Source of the DNA: Streptomyces roseoviridis
GTDB lineage: Bacteria > Actinomycetota > Actinomycetes > Streptomycetales > Streptomycetaceae
NCBI RefSeq assembly: GCF_039535235.1
Contig: NZ_BAAAWU010000001.1
Location: 4,464,001 to 4,528,000, forward strand
Direction of reading: 5' to 3'
DNA length: 64,000 bases
Below the pieces are notes generated by a model. It made no database searches. It worked only from the letters and a program-made list of their open reading frames with translations, and was not told the origin of the DNA. A program made the translations under genes and the position numbers. This document shows, piece after piece, positions 55,013 through 62,684 of the stretch (the stretch's first letter is position 1; each line of letters begins with the position of its first letter).

Positions 55013-58000
55013 GTGGTGACGTTCGCGCAGGCGCAGGAGCGTGCCGAGGAGTGGATCAACGGCGATGTGCCGGCGTATCTGCACCGTGAGGTGCGGGTGC
55101 GGGAGTTCGGTCTCGGGTTCGTGGTGTGGGCGGAGGACCGTGCGGAGGCGCCGACTCCGGACGGGGGACGGCAGCGTCTGGTCATCGCGCGGGACAGCGG
55201 CGAGGCGACGTTGTGGCCGGGGTTGCCGGTGGGTGAGGTGATCCGCCGGTACGAGGAGGAGTACGGGGCCGCGGCGGAGGCGGCGGCGCCGGTTCCGGCT
55301 CAGGCGGCGCGGGTGGATCTGAACCAGACGTCGTTCCTGTTGAGCCCGCCGGAGTGGCTTCAGGAGGCGGCGGACAAGATCGGTCTTCCGCCGGTGGGGT
55401 CGAACGCTTCGCAGGCGGCCGCGGCCGCGTCGCCGGAGTCGGCGTCGCACACGCCGCCGCTGCCGATGCCGGGCGGGGGCGACGAGGGTGCGGCCCCCGC
55501 GGGGGCGCTGCCCGAGGCCGTGCCGGTGGTGTCGGGCGATGCGGCCGGGGATGCGCCGACCGGTGTGGCGGAGCCGGGTGTGGCGCAGGCGGGTGCCGGG
55601 GCGGTGGCTTCGGGCGCCGTTTCCGGGGCGCCGTCCCTCGGCGGTGCGTCCGCCGGTGGTTCGTCCGCCGGTGGTGCGTCCCTCGGCGGTGCGTCCGCCG
55701 GTGGTTCGTCCGCCGGGGGCCTGTCCGGCGAGGCCGCGTCCGCGGAGGGCCCGTCCGCCGGGACCGGGTCCGTGGGCCCGGGCTCCGCCGGGGACTCCGT
55801 GTCCGAGGTGTCGGCCGCGCCGTGGGAGGTCGCGTCGCCGGACGGTGCCGCGTCCGTGGACGGCTCCGCCGGAGCTGGAGCTGGAGCTGGAGCTGGAGCC
55901 GGTGCCGGTGCCGGTGCGGGGGCCGGTGCCTCCGCTGACGCGCCGGGATCCCCTGCCGCGTCGGGATCCGCTGCCGCGTCGGACTCGGCCGATGTGCCGG
56001 GCTCGGCCGACGGGCCGGGGCGGGGCGTGGAGACGGAGGCCGCTTCCGGGGCGCCCGTCGCGGACGGTGCCGCCGGGGCCGTGCCCGAGGTGTCGGATGC
56101 GCCCTGGGCGGCGGCTTCGGACGCCGCCTCGCCGGCGGACGGTGCCGCCGGGGGCGACCACGAGCCGACCGCTTCGGACGGTGTGCCCGCCCAGAGCCCC
56201 TGGGCGGACGCGAACGCCAGCGTCGGCGGCGCCGACGGGGCGGTGCCGCTGCCGGCGACGGTGTTCGCGCCGCCGCTGTCGGGTGCCGACGACGAGGACG
56301 CGCCGCCGCCGTCGGTGGGTCCGGACGCGCCGACGGCGCTGATGAAGGGCGGCAGCGCGCTGCCGCCGACCGCGATCGCGCCGCGGCTGGACACGGACGG
56401 CATGTTCGGCCAGGGCGGCCCGCAGGTTCCGCCCGCGCCGTCGTCCGCGCCCGCCGCTTCCGCGACTCCCCCCGTGACTCCGGCGGCCCCTCCGGTGTCG
56501 CCGCCCGCTCCGCCCGCTCCTTCCGCGCCGTCCGCTCCGGGAGCCGCCGACATCGCCGACGCGGCGACCAGCAAGGCGCAGACGCCGCCGCCGGGTGGCT
56601 ATGTGCGCACGCAGCTGGTGTCGCAGCTCGGGCCCGACGGCCCGCTGCCTCCCGGCCCGCCGGCTCCCCCCGGTCCTCCGGCGCCGCCGGCTCCTCCCGG
56701 TGCCACGCCGCCGCCCGCCGTGCACCACGCGGCGACGATGCTGGCGCATCCGAGCCAGGCGGGTCAGAGCGGTCCGGGGGCTCCGCCGCCTCCGCCTCCG
56801 CCGCCGGGCGTGCCGGGTGCGGGTGGTGGTACGCCGCCGGGCGGTGTGGCGCACGCGGCGACGATGCTGGCGCATCCGAGCCAGGCGGGTCAGAGCGGTC
56901 CGGGGGCTCCGCCGCCTCCGCCTCCGCCTCCGGGCGTGCCGGGTGCGGGTGGTGGTACGCCGCCGGGCGGTGTGGCGCACGCGGCGACGATGCTGGCGCA
57001 TCCGGGCCAGGGCGGTCCGGCCGGGCCGCCCCCGCCGCCGGGACCCGCGCCCGCGCCGCTGGGAGCGCCCGCGGCGCCCGCCTACGGGTATCCGCAGCCG
57101 CAGCCGACGGGTCTGCCGACGGTGGGTCCGGGCTACCAGGCCGTGCTGCGCTACCGCGCGCCCGACGGTTCGGAGCAGCAGATCATCCGCCGCTCCGCGC
57201 CGGGCACCCCGCACCCCGAGTGGCAGATCCTGCACGAGCTGCGCGCGATGAACGTGCCGCCGCAGCAGGTGCTCGAACTGCACACGGAGCTGGAGTCCTG
57301 TGAGCTGCCGGGTGGTTACTGCGCCCGGATGATCCGGGAGACCTGGCCGCAGGCGCGGATCACCAACATCGCGCCGTACGGGCGGGATCACGCGGGCCGC
57401 CAGCAGGGCATGCGGCAACTGCTGACGCACCAGGGCGAGTTGCACCAGGTCGCGGACGGCCCGGCGCGCCCCGCGCCGGTGCGGGCGCCGCTGCCGCAGG
57501 TGCAGCCGGCGCCGCCGCTGCCGCCGGACGCGGTGGCGCAGGAGCTGGCCGGGGCGTTCGGTCCCGGCATCCTGCGCTTCGACCAGCGCGCGGTGTCGCG
57601 GCAGGGCGTGCCGGAACTGGTGGCGGTGACGCTCGTGTGGGCGGGTCTGCCGGCCGACTTCGGGCCGTTCTTCTGGGCGCAGCCGGCGATGCCGGTGGTG
57701 CCGACGCTGGCGGAGCTCGCGGCGCAGCGTCAGGTGCAGCCGGCGTCGGACGCGAGCTCCTATCTGGTGCTGGGTTCGGACTTCGGCCGGGCGATCTGCG
57801 TCCAGTACGGGACGGCGCACATCGTGGCCGTGCCGGTGGAGGCGGGTCCGGGCGGGCAGCCGGTGCCGCCGCAGTTCGTGAACACCGGGCTGCCGGAGTT
57901 CGTGCGCTGTCTGGCCCTGCTGGGCCGGATGTGGCGGCTGCGGTTCGGCCTGAACCCGGAGCAGGCGGGCCGCTGGACGGTCGATTTCCAGGCGCAGTTG

Positions 58001-58084
58001 GCGATGCTGGATCCGGCGGCGCTGTCGTCGCCGGAGAACTGGTGGTCGGTGCTCCTGGAGCAGATGTGGGACGGTCTGCTGTAG
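55013..58084 (+). CDS. YrhB-like / disordered / deaminase / SUKH-4 fusion protein
   Basis: A 1023-residue protein. Residues 1-85 resemble YrhB-type immunity domains (TFAQAQERAEEWINGDVPAYLHREVRVREFGLGFVVWAEDR). Residues ~100-690 are Ala/Gly/Ser/Pro-rich and disordered, with a 42-residue repeat near the end. Residues ~700-800 are an XOO_2897-type deaminase: H734-P-E736 and C763-ELPGGY-C770. Residues ~840-1020 match SUKH-4 (LVWAGLPADFGPFFWA, YLVLGSDFGRAICVQYGTAHIVAVPVEA, FVNTGLPEFVRCLALLGRMWRLRF). No signal peptide or helix. GTG 55013 follows GGGGAG. An intrinsic terminator follows. Confidence 0.85.
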   Translation: MVTFAQAQERAEEWINGDVPAYLHREVRVREFGLGFVVWAEDRAEAPTPDGGRQRLVIARDSGEATLWPGLPVGEVIRRYEEEYGAAAEAAAPVPAQAARVDLNQTSFLLSPPEWLQEAADKIGLPPVGSNASQAAAAASPESASHTPPLPMPGGGDEGAAPAGALPEAVPVVSGDAAGDAPTGVAEPGVAQAGAGAVASGAVSGAPSLGGASAGGSSAGGASLGGASAGGSSAGGLSGEAASAEGPSAGTGSVGPGSAGDSVSEVSAAPWEVASPDGAASVDGSAGAGAGAGAGAGAGAGAGAGASADAPGSPAASGSAAASDSADVPGSADGPGRGVETEAASGAPVADGAAGAVPEVSDAPWAAASDAASPADGAAGGDHEPTASDGVPAQSPWADANASVGGADGAVPLPATVFAPPLSGADDEDAPPPSVGPDAPTALMKGGSALPPTAIAPRLDTDGMFGQGGPQVPPAPSSAPAASATPPVTPAAPPVSPPAPPAPSAPSAPGAADIADAATSKAQTPPPGGYVRTQLVSQLGPDGPLPPGPPAPPGPPAPPAPPGATPPPAVHHAATMLAHPSQAGQSGPGAPPPPPPPPGVPGAGGGTPPGGVAHAATMLAHPSQAGQSGPGAPPPPPPPPGVPGAGGGTPPGGVAHAATMLAHPGQGGPAGPPPPPGPAPAPLGAPAAPAYGYPQPQPTGLPTVGPGYQAVLRYRAPDGSEQQIIRRSAPGTPHPEWQILHELRAMNVPPQQVLELHTELESCELPGGYCARMIRETWPQARITNIAPYGRDHAGRQQGMRQLLTHQGELHQVADGPARPAPVRAPLPQVQPAPPLPPDAVAQELAGAFGPGILRFDQRAVSRQGVPELVAVTLVWAGLPADFGPFFWAQPAMPVVPTLAELAAQRQVQPASDASSYLVLGSDFGRAICVQYGTAHIVAVPVEAGPGGQPVPPQFVNTGLPEFVRCLALLGRMWRLRFGLNPEQAGRWTVDFQAQLAMLDPAALSSPENWWSVLLEQMWDGLL
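56726..57010 (+). repeat. 126-bp tandem repeat in the YrhB/deaminase/SUKH-4 gene
   Basis: Units begin at 56726, 56852 and 56978, exactly 126 bp (42 codons) apart. Each starts CACGCGGCGACGATGCTGGC and encodes HAATMLAHPSQ followed by a poly-proline and Gly-rich stretch. The third copy is partial. Confidence 0.92.
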
Positions 58085-58108
58085 TCGCCCCGTAGACGGG
58101 ATGTGACC

Positions 58109-58145
58109 AAAGGCGCTCGGTGTGTGCTCACAGCGGGCGCCTTTT
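58109..58145 (+). terminator. Intrinsic terminator ending the toxin/immunity cluster
   Basis: AAAGGCGC (58109-58116) pairs with GCGCCTTT (58137-58144), followed by a further T. It lies 24 bp after the stop of the SUKH-4 gene. Confidence 0.8.
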
Positions 58146-58225
58146 GTCCGTTCTGATGGCGCATCCTGGAGGGGGCGGCGCGGAGTGCGGCGCGTGAGTG
58201 AGCTCGTAGGGAAGGGGCGGCAGGA

Positions 58226-59206
58226 ATGGGATTCGCGTTCGGACGGGGCCGGGGCTACCGCCCGGAGCAGGTCGACCCCTACCTCGCCGCGCTGTCCGAG
58301 GAGCGCGACGGCGCGGTGGAGCGGGCCGCGCGGCTGACGGTGCTCGCCGAGGAGATGGCGCAGGAACTGGAGCGGCTGCGTGAGGTGGTCGCGGGGCTGA
58401 AGCCGCAGCGGTACGAGTCCCTCGGCGAGGCCGCGCAGAGGATCCTTGAGCTCGCGGAGCAGGAGGACGAGCGGCTCGTCCGGGCCGCGGAGGGCGAGGC
58501 GCAGGAGCTCGCCGAGGCCGCCGACGCGGCCGCCCGCGAGGCCCGGGAGGCGGCCCGCGCCTACGCGGAAGGGGTGCGTGCGGAGGCCGATGAGGCGGCC
58601 CGCGCGACCCTGGAGCGGGCCGAGGAGCGCGCCGGTGAGCTGCGTACCGTCGCCGCCCGGGACGCGGAGGGGGCCAGGGCCGCGGCGCGCGCGTACGCCG
58701 AGGAGACCGGGCGGCGGGCCGAGGAGCTGCTCGCCCGGCAGCGCGAGGAGCAGCGCGCCGTACGGGAGGAGGCGGAGCGGGCCGCGCAGGCGGCCGCGGC
58801 CGAGCTGGACGCCCGCAACGACGAGCTGATCGCCGGGGCGGAGGGCCGCCTCGCGGAGGCCCGGCGCGCCCTGGCCAGGACCGAGGAGGCCGCCCGGCAC
58901 GGCCAGGAGGACGCCGAGGCGAAGGCGGCCGAGCTGCTCGCGGAGGCACGTCTGAAGCAGGAGCGGATCGAGCGCGAGACCGAGCGGGTGCTGCGGGAGC
59001 ACGAGGAGGCCCGCGACGAGATCCACTCCCACATGGAGCACATCCGTTCCTCGCTGGCCGCCCTGACGGGCCGTGTGGCGGGCCCCTCGCCCACCACGAC
59101 GGAGCAGCCCGTGGCCGAGCAGCCCGGGGTCGAGAAGCCCGGGGTCGAGAAGCCCGGGGCCGAGGAGCCCGAGCCCGGAGCCGAGGGCCGGGACGCGGAC
59201 GACTAG
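58226..59206 (+). CDS. Coiled-coil protein with DivIVA-like N-terminus ('cellulose-binding protein' type, FilP/AbpS-like)
   Basis: A 326-residue protein. The first ~25 residues (FAFGRGRGYRPEQVDPYLAALSEERDGAV) follow the 'GY-x-x-x-QVD-x-x-L' pattern of DivIVA/FilP N-termini. Residues 25-280 are almost pure Ala/Glu/Arg heptads, a long coiled coil. The tail has VEKPG repeats. Members form filaments that support hyphal tips in Streptomyces; some were named cellulose-binding proteins after S. reticuli AbpS. ATG 58226 with GGCAGG upstream. It is separated by a terminator from the preceding gene. Confidence 0.82.
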   Translation: MGFAFGRGRGYRPEQVDPYLAALSEERDGAVERAARLTVLAEEMAQELERLREVVAGLKPQRYESLGEAAQRILELAEQEDERLVRAAEGEAQELAEAADAAAREAREAARAYAEGVRAEADEAARATLERAEERAGELRTVAARDAEGARAAARAYAEETGRRAEELLARQREEQRAVREEAERAAQAAAAELDARNDELIAGAEGRLAEARRALARTEEAARHGQEDAEAKAAELLAEARLKQERIERETERVLREHEEARDEIHSHMEHIRSSLAALTGRVAGPSPTTTEQPVAEQPGVEKPGVEKPGAEEPEPGAEGRDADD

Positions 59207-59672
59207 CAGGGCACGAGGGGGGCCGGGTGACGGCCCGACGCCTGACGGGACCGACCGGCGTGCGCTCGCCTTGATGCCTCATGCCTGATGCCCGACGTCT
59301 GATGCCGGATGCCGGATGCGGACGCCGGACGCCCACGCCTGGCGCCCTGAGGGCCGGCCGCCCTGAGGGCCGGCCGCCCTGAGGGCCGGCCGCCCTGAGG
59401 GTCGGCCGCCCTGAGCCCCGCCGCCCGGCGGTCCGGAGCTCCGGCTCACTGGGCTCCGGGCCGCCGAGGGGCGGGCCCACGGTGCGTACCCCCGTCCACA
59501 CCGTGCCGCGGTGACCCCGGATCCGCCGGCGAGCGTGATCGTCACCGGCCGGCGCGTGGACGTCCGGGGACGCCCTGGTCGGGCCGGTCGGGGCGGGCAC
59601 CGCGCGGGCGGGTGCGACAGCAGGAGTCTCGCGGCTCGGGGGCCGGCTTTCCACGGAAGGAAAGTGCAGACA
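59207..59672. repeat. Repeat-rich intergenic region
   Basis: First, imperfect GGATGCC/GGACGCC heptamers (about 59275-59335). Then 16-bp tandem units GCCCTGAGGGCCGGCC at 59344, 59360, 59376 and 59392 (one change), with a partial fifth at 59408. Each unit contains GGCCGGCC-like and CCCTGAGGG symmetry. From 59647 to 59664 CTTTCC-ACGGAA-GGAAAG forms an inverted repeat. Long antisense frames here have no family resemblance. Confidence 0.8.
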
Positions 59673-59756
59673 ATGAGACCGACCGACCGCGCCTACTTCT
59701 GCCGCCGCGAGCGGCGCCGACGACGGGGGACGACCGATGAGACTGTCAGCAGGTGA
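59673..59756 (+). CDS. Possible 27-residue leader peptide overlapping the XRE gene
   Basis: ATG 59673 has GGAAAG 8 bp upstream and encodes MRPTDRAYFCRRERRRRRGT... ending at TGA 59754-59756. It contains a run of five arginines and two more nearby. The last 20 bases overlap the start of the XRE regulator in another frame. It could couple or attenuate translation of that gene. It may also be a chance frame. Confidence 0.35.
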   Translation: MRPTDRAYFCRRERRRRRGTTDETVSR

Positions 59757-60612
59757 ACGAGACGCCCTGAAAAGGCTCCTGAAGGAGCGCAGGGCCGCGA
59801 TCGATCCGGTGGCCAAGGGGTTTCCCCCGCGGCGGCCCGGTCCGGGCCGGCGGGTCACCGGCCTCGGTCAGGAGCAGATGGACGAGCTGCTGATGCGGGC
59901 CAGGGGCACGTACAACCGCTTCGAGAACGGCCGGCTCGCGCACCCCGCGGGGGACTTCCTCGTCGCGGTCGCGGAGATCCTGGAGCTCAGCGAGCAGGAA
60001 TGGGCCTTCCTGTGGCAGCTGACCCGCAGGGAGAACCCGTCCTGCACCCTGCACAGCAGCTCGGGGATGGACGTCCCCGGGATCTGGCAGCGGCTGCTGG
60101 ACCGGGTCGGCGGGGCACTGGCGTACGTCAACGACGTCGAGTTCAACGTCATCGCGTACAACGAGGAGTTCCGGCTGTTCTTCCCCCGGGGAAAGGCCCC
60201 CGCGAACATCATGCGCGGCCTGTTCCTGGATCCGGAGGTGCGCGGTCGGGCCCTCGTCGACTGGGAGACCCGGTGGGCGCCGGCGGTCATGCCGCACCTC
60301 AGGCACGCGGTGCGGATGCGCAGGGGCAACCCCGCGCTCGCCCGCCTCGAACGCGAGGTGCTGGCCGACCCCGTGGCCGGGCCCCTCTACCGGGCGTGCG
60401 CCTCGGCCCCGCTGCCCCACGCCGACGGGTCCGAACTGCCGGTACGGCACGCCCTGTACGGCCCGGGCCGGCTCGCCACCTGCCTCGCCGAGCCGGTGGC
60501 CGCGCCCGGCGCCCGGATCAACCTCAGCCTCTTCCTCCCCGACGCCGTCACTTCTCCCGAGTGCCCGTCTCGCCGTCCTCCAGGACCGGAAAGCGACGGG
60601 GCGCGAGGGTGA
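59737..60612 (+). CDS. XRE-family regulator with MmyB-like ligand domain
   Basis: A 291-residue regulator. An N-terminal helix-turn-helix (VTGLGQEQMDELLMRARGTYNRFENGRLAHPAGDFLVAVAEIL) is followed by the MmyB-like domain (MDVPGIWQRLLDRVGGALAYVNDVEFNVIAYNEEFRLFFP, LFLDPEVRGRALVDWE). MmyB-like regulators usually sit next to dehydrogenase or transporter genes. Here the convergent neighbour is a drug exporter. ATG 59737 has GGGGGA upstream. The 3' end overlaps the exporter gene by 65 bp. Confidence 0.88.
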   Translation: MRLSAGERDALKRLLKERRAAIDPVAKGFPPRRPGPGRRVTGLGQEQMDELLMRARGTYNRFENGRLAHPAGDFLVAVAEILELSEQEWAFLWQLTRRENPSCTLHSSSGMDVPGIWQRLLDRVGGALAYVNDVEFNVIAYNEEFRLFFPRGKAPANIMRGLFLDPEVRGRALVDWETRWAPAVMPHLRHAVRMRRGNPALARLEREVLADPVAGPLYRACASAPLPHADGSELPVRHALYGPGRLATCLAEPVAAPGARINLSLFLPDAVTSPECPSRRPPGPESDGARG

Positions 60613-62386
60613 GCAGGGCCAGGATGGCGAGGGCGGCGGCCGCCGCGGCGCCCAGGTGGACGTAGTCGACGGCCGCGTCGACGGCCCGGCGCAGATGATC
60701 GGCGGCCGGGCCGGAGAGCGCGCCCGGGGTCTCGAGCGCGCGGACCAGTCCGTCCAGGTCCGCACCGCCGCCGCTTTCCCTGCCGCTTCCCCCGCCGCTT
60801 CCGTCGCCTCCGCCGTCGCCGAGCCGCGCGGCCAGCACACCGTTGGCGACGGCACCGAACAGGGCCGCGCCGACGCTCTGGCCGACCTGGCGGACGAACA
60901 GGACGGAGGCGGTGGTGGTGCCCCGTTCCTCGTAGGGGACGGTCGACTGGACCCCGACGATCAGCGGCAGCTGGAAGAAGCCGAGCGCGCCGCCGAGCAG
61001 CAGCATCAGGAGCGCCGGCTGCCACGGCTCGCCGGGGAAGGGCAGCAGCGGGAAGGCGAGCAGGACCAGGAGCGCGAGGCCCATGCCGAGCAGGGCGGTC
61101 TGGCGGAAGCCGATGCGGGTGTAGACCCGGTTGGAGAGGGCGGCCGTGACCGGCCAGCTCAGGGTCATCGCGGAGAGCACGAAACCGGCGGCGACCGGGC
61201 CGAGGCCGAGCACGGCCTGCGCGTACGTGGGCAGGAAGACGGTCGGCGCGACCATGAGCAGGCCCAGCGCGCCCAGGGCCAGGTTGACGGCGGCGATGGT
61301 GCGGCGGCGCCAGACCCAGCCGGGGATGATCGGTTCCGCCGCCCGGCGTTCGATGAGGACGGTCAGCGCGGCCAGGGCGGCCGCGCCGCCGAACAGGCCG
61401 AGCGAGGGCGCCGACAGCCAGGGCCAGGCGACTCCGCCCTGGACGAGGGCGGTCAGCAGGAGGGTGCCGGTCGCGAAGATGGCGAGGGCGCCGGCCCAGT
61501 CGACGGAGACCCGCGGCCGGGCTCCGGACCGCGGTGTCCGCCTGGGCCACCGCCCGGACCGCCCGCCGGGCCGGGCCGCGCCCTGCTCCCGTACGACTCC
61601 GGTCACCTCGTCCCGTACGGCACCCGCTCCGCCGTCTCCGGGGTGCGCCCCGTCCCGTACGGCTCCGGTCATCCCGTCCCGTAGGGGTCCGGCGGCCCCC
61701 TCCTGTACGGCACCCGCCCCGTCCCGTACGGCACCCGCCCCGCCCCGTACGGCTCCCGCCTCGTCCCCCGCCCCCTCCGACGGGCGGCGGCCCGGCTCCA
61801 CCAGGTGGCGGGCGATCAGCCACAGCGCCGCCGCGCCCACCGGCAGGTTGATCAGGAAGATCCAGCGCCAGTCCGCGTACCCGGCGAGCAGGCCGCCCGC
61901 CGCCGGGCCCGCCACGGCGGAGGTGGCCCAGACGGAGGAGAGCCGGGCCTGGATGCGGGGGCGTTCCTTCAGCGGGTAGAGGTCGGCGGCGAGGGTCTGG
62001 ACCGTGCCCTGGAGGGCGCCGCCGCCCAGACCCTGGACCACGCGGAAGGCGATCAGCGAGCCCATGTTCCAGGCGCACGCGCACAGCAGCGAGCCGGCCA
62101 GGAAGAGCACGATGCCGGCGATCAGGACCGGTTTGCGGCCGAAGGTGTCGCTGAGCTTCCCGTACACCGGCAGCGTCACCGTCACGGCGAGCAGATAGCC
62201 GGAGAACAGCCAGGAGAAGACCGACAGGCCACCGAGATCGCCGACGATCTGCGGGACGGCCGTGGCGACGATCGTGCCGTCGAGCGCGGCGAGCGCCATC
62301 CCCAGCATCAGCGCGGCGACGACCGGCCCGCGCCGTGTGGCGCCCGCCTCCGGCGGTGCCGCCCTGCCCGTGGTCGCCTCGGCCAT
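60548..62386 (-). CDS. MFS drug exporter, DHA2 family (14 helices)
   Basis: A 612-residue proton-driven multidrug exporter. The first helices carry MLGMALAALDGTIVATAVPQIVGDLGG (motif D1-type 'ALDxTIVNVALP'), and motif A reads GKLSDTFGRKPVLIAG. The mid loop between the sixth and seventh helices (about residues 210-285) is an unusual Gly/Ala/Val/Arg/Asp repeat stretch (GAVRDGAGAVQEGA...). ATG 62386 was chosen over a 127-residue longer frame because the family starts here and GAGAGGGG precedes it. It faces an ABC transporter operon across 298 bp. Confidence 0.92.
   Translation of the reverse strand: MAEATTGRAAPPEAGATRRGPVVAALMLGMALAALDGTIVATAVPQIVGDLGGLSVFSWLFSGYLLAVTVTLPVYGKLSDTFGRKPVLIAGIVLFLAGSLLCACAWNMGSLIAFRVVQGLGGGALQGTVQTLAADLYPLKERPRIQARLSSVWATSAVAGPAAGGLLAGYADWRWIFLINLPVGAAALWLIARHLVEPGRRPSEGAGDEAGAVRGGAGAVRDGAGAVQEGAAGPLRDGMTGAVRDGAHPGDGGAGAVRDEVTGVVREQGAARPGGRSGRWPRRTPRSGARPRVSVDWAGALAIFATGTLLLTALVQGGVAWPWLSAPSLGLFGGAAALAALTVLIERRAAEPIIPGWVWRRRTIAAVNLALGALGLLMVAPTVFLPTYAQAVLGLGPVAAGFVLSAMTLSWPVTAALSNRVYTRIGFRQTALLGMGLALLVLLAFPLLPFPGEPWQPALLMLLLGGALGFFQLPLIVGVQSTVPYEERGTTTASVLFVRQVGQSVGAALFGAVANGVLAARLGDGGGDGSGGGSGRESGGGADLDGLVRALETPGALSGPAADHLRRAVDAAVDYVHLGAAAAAALAILALLTLAPRRFPVLEDGETGTREK
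61590..61770 (-). repeat. Imperfect repeats in the central loop of the DHA2 exporter gene
   Basis: Repeats of CCCGTACGGC(A/T)CC separated by CGCCCCGT-type spacers, roughly 21-24 bp per unit, encode GAVRDG units. They fall within the cytoplasmic loop, so they lengthen it without breaking the helices. Confidence 0.75.
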
Positions 62387-62517
62387 CCGGCCCCGCCCCT
62401 CTCTCCGACCCCGTCGGATGCTTCGTACATCTAAGTGTGCCCGGGGCAGCCTCTCACTCGGACCGGGGGAGGAGGAACCCCTAGGGGAGCCTCCCCCCTT
62501 CGACCCAGGGGTCGTTC

Positions 62518-62542
62518 GTCCCGGCGGAGGACGAGCCGGGAC
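62518..62542. promoter_or_regulatory. Inverted repeat between the exporter genes
   Basis: GTCCCGGC (62518-62525), 9-base spacer, GCCGGGAC (62535-62542). The same region also holds the palindrome CCCCTAGGGG (62478-62487) and TGTCC-N15-GGACA (about 62549-62573). One or more may be operators for the divergent MFS and ABC genes. Confidence 0.5.
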
Positions 62543-62684
62543 ACCCGCTGTCCTTAGCTTGTTCTTACGGACAACCCCAGGGCGAAGAGTGCGCCGGGCC
62601 CCAGTGCCACGGCCCCCGCCCCCGGCCAGACTCGACCGCGGGCCTCGACCGCGCCCACCTCTAGGCATACATAGGAGACATACC

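Noticed and set aside
55600..56200. The Ala/Gly/Ser repeat region as a CRISPR-like or satellite array
   Set aside because: It is in frame within a large protein and has no regular repeat-spacer structure.
54680..59041. A 1453-codon minus-strand frame opposite the SUKH genes
   Set aside because: Arg/His/Gly-rich shadow of the real plus-strand genes; no start site or family resemblance.
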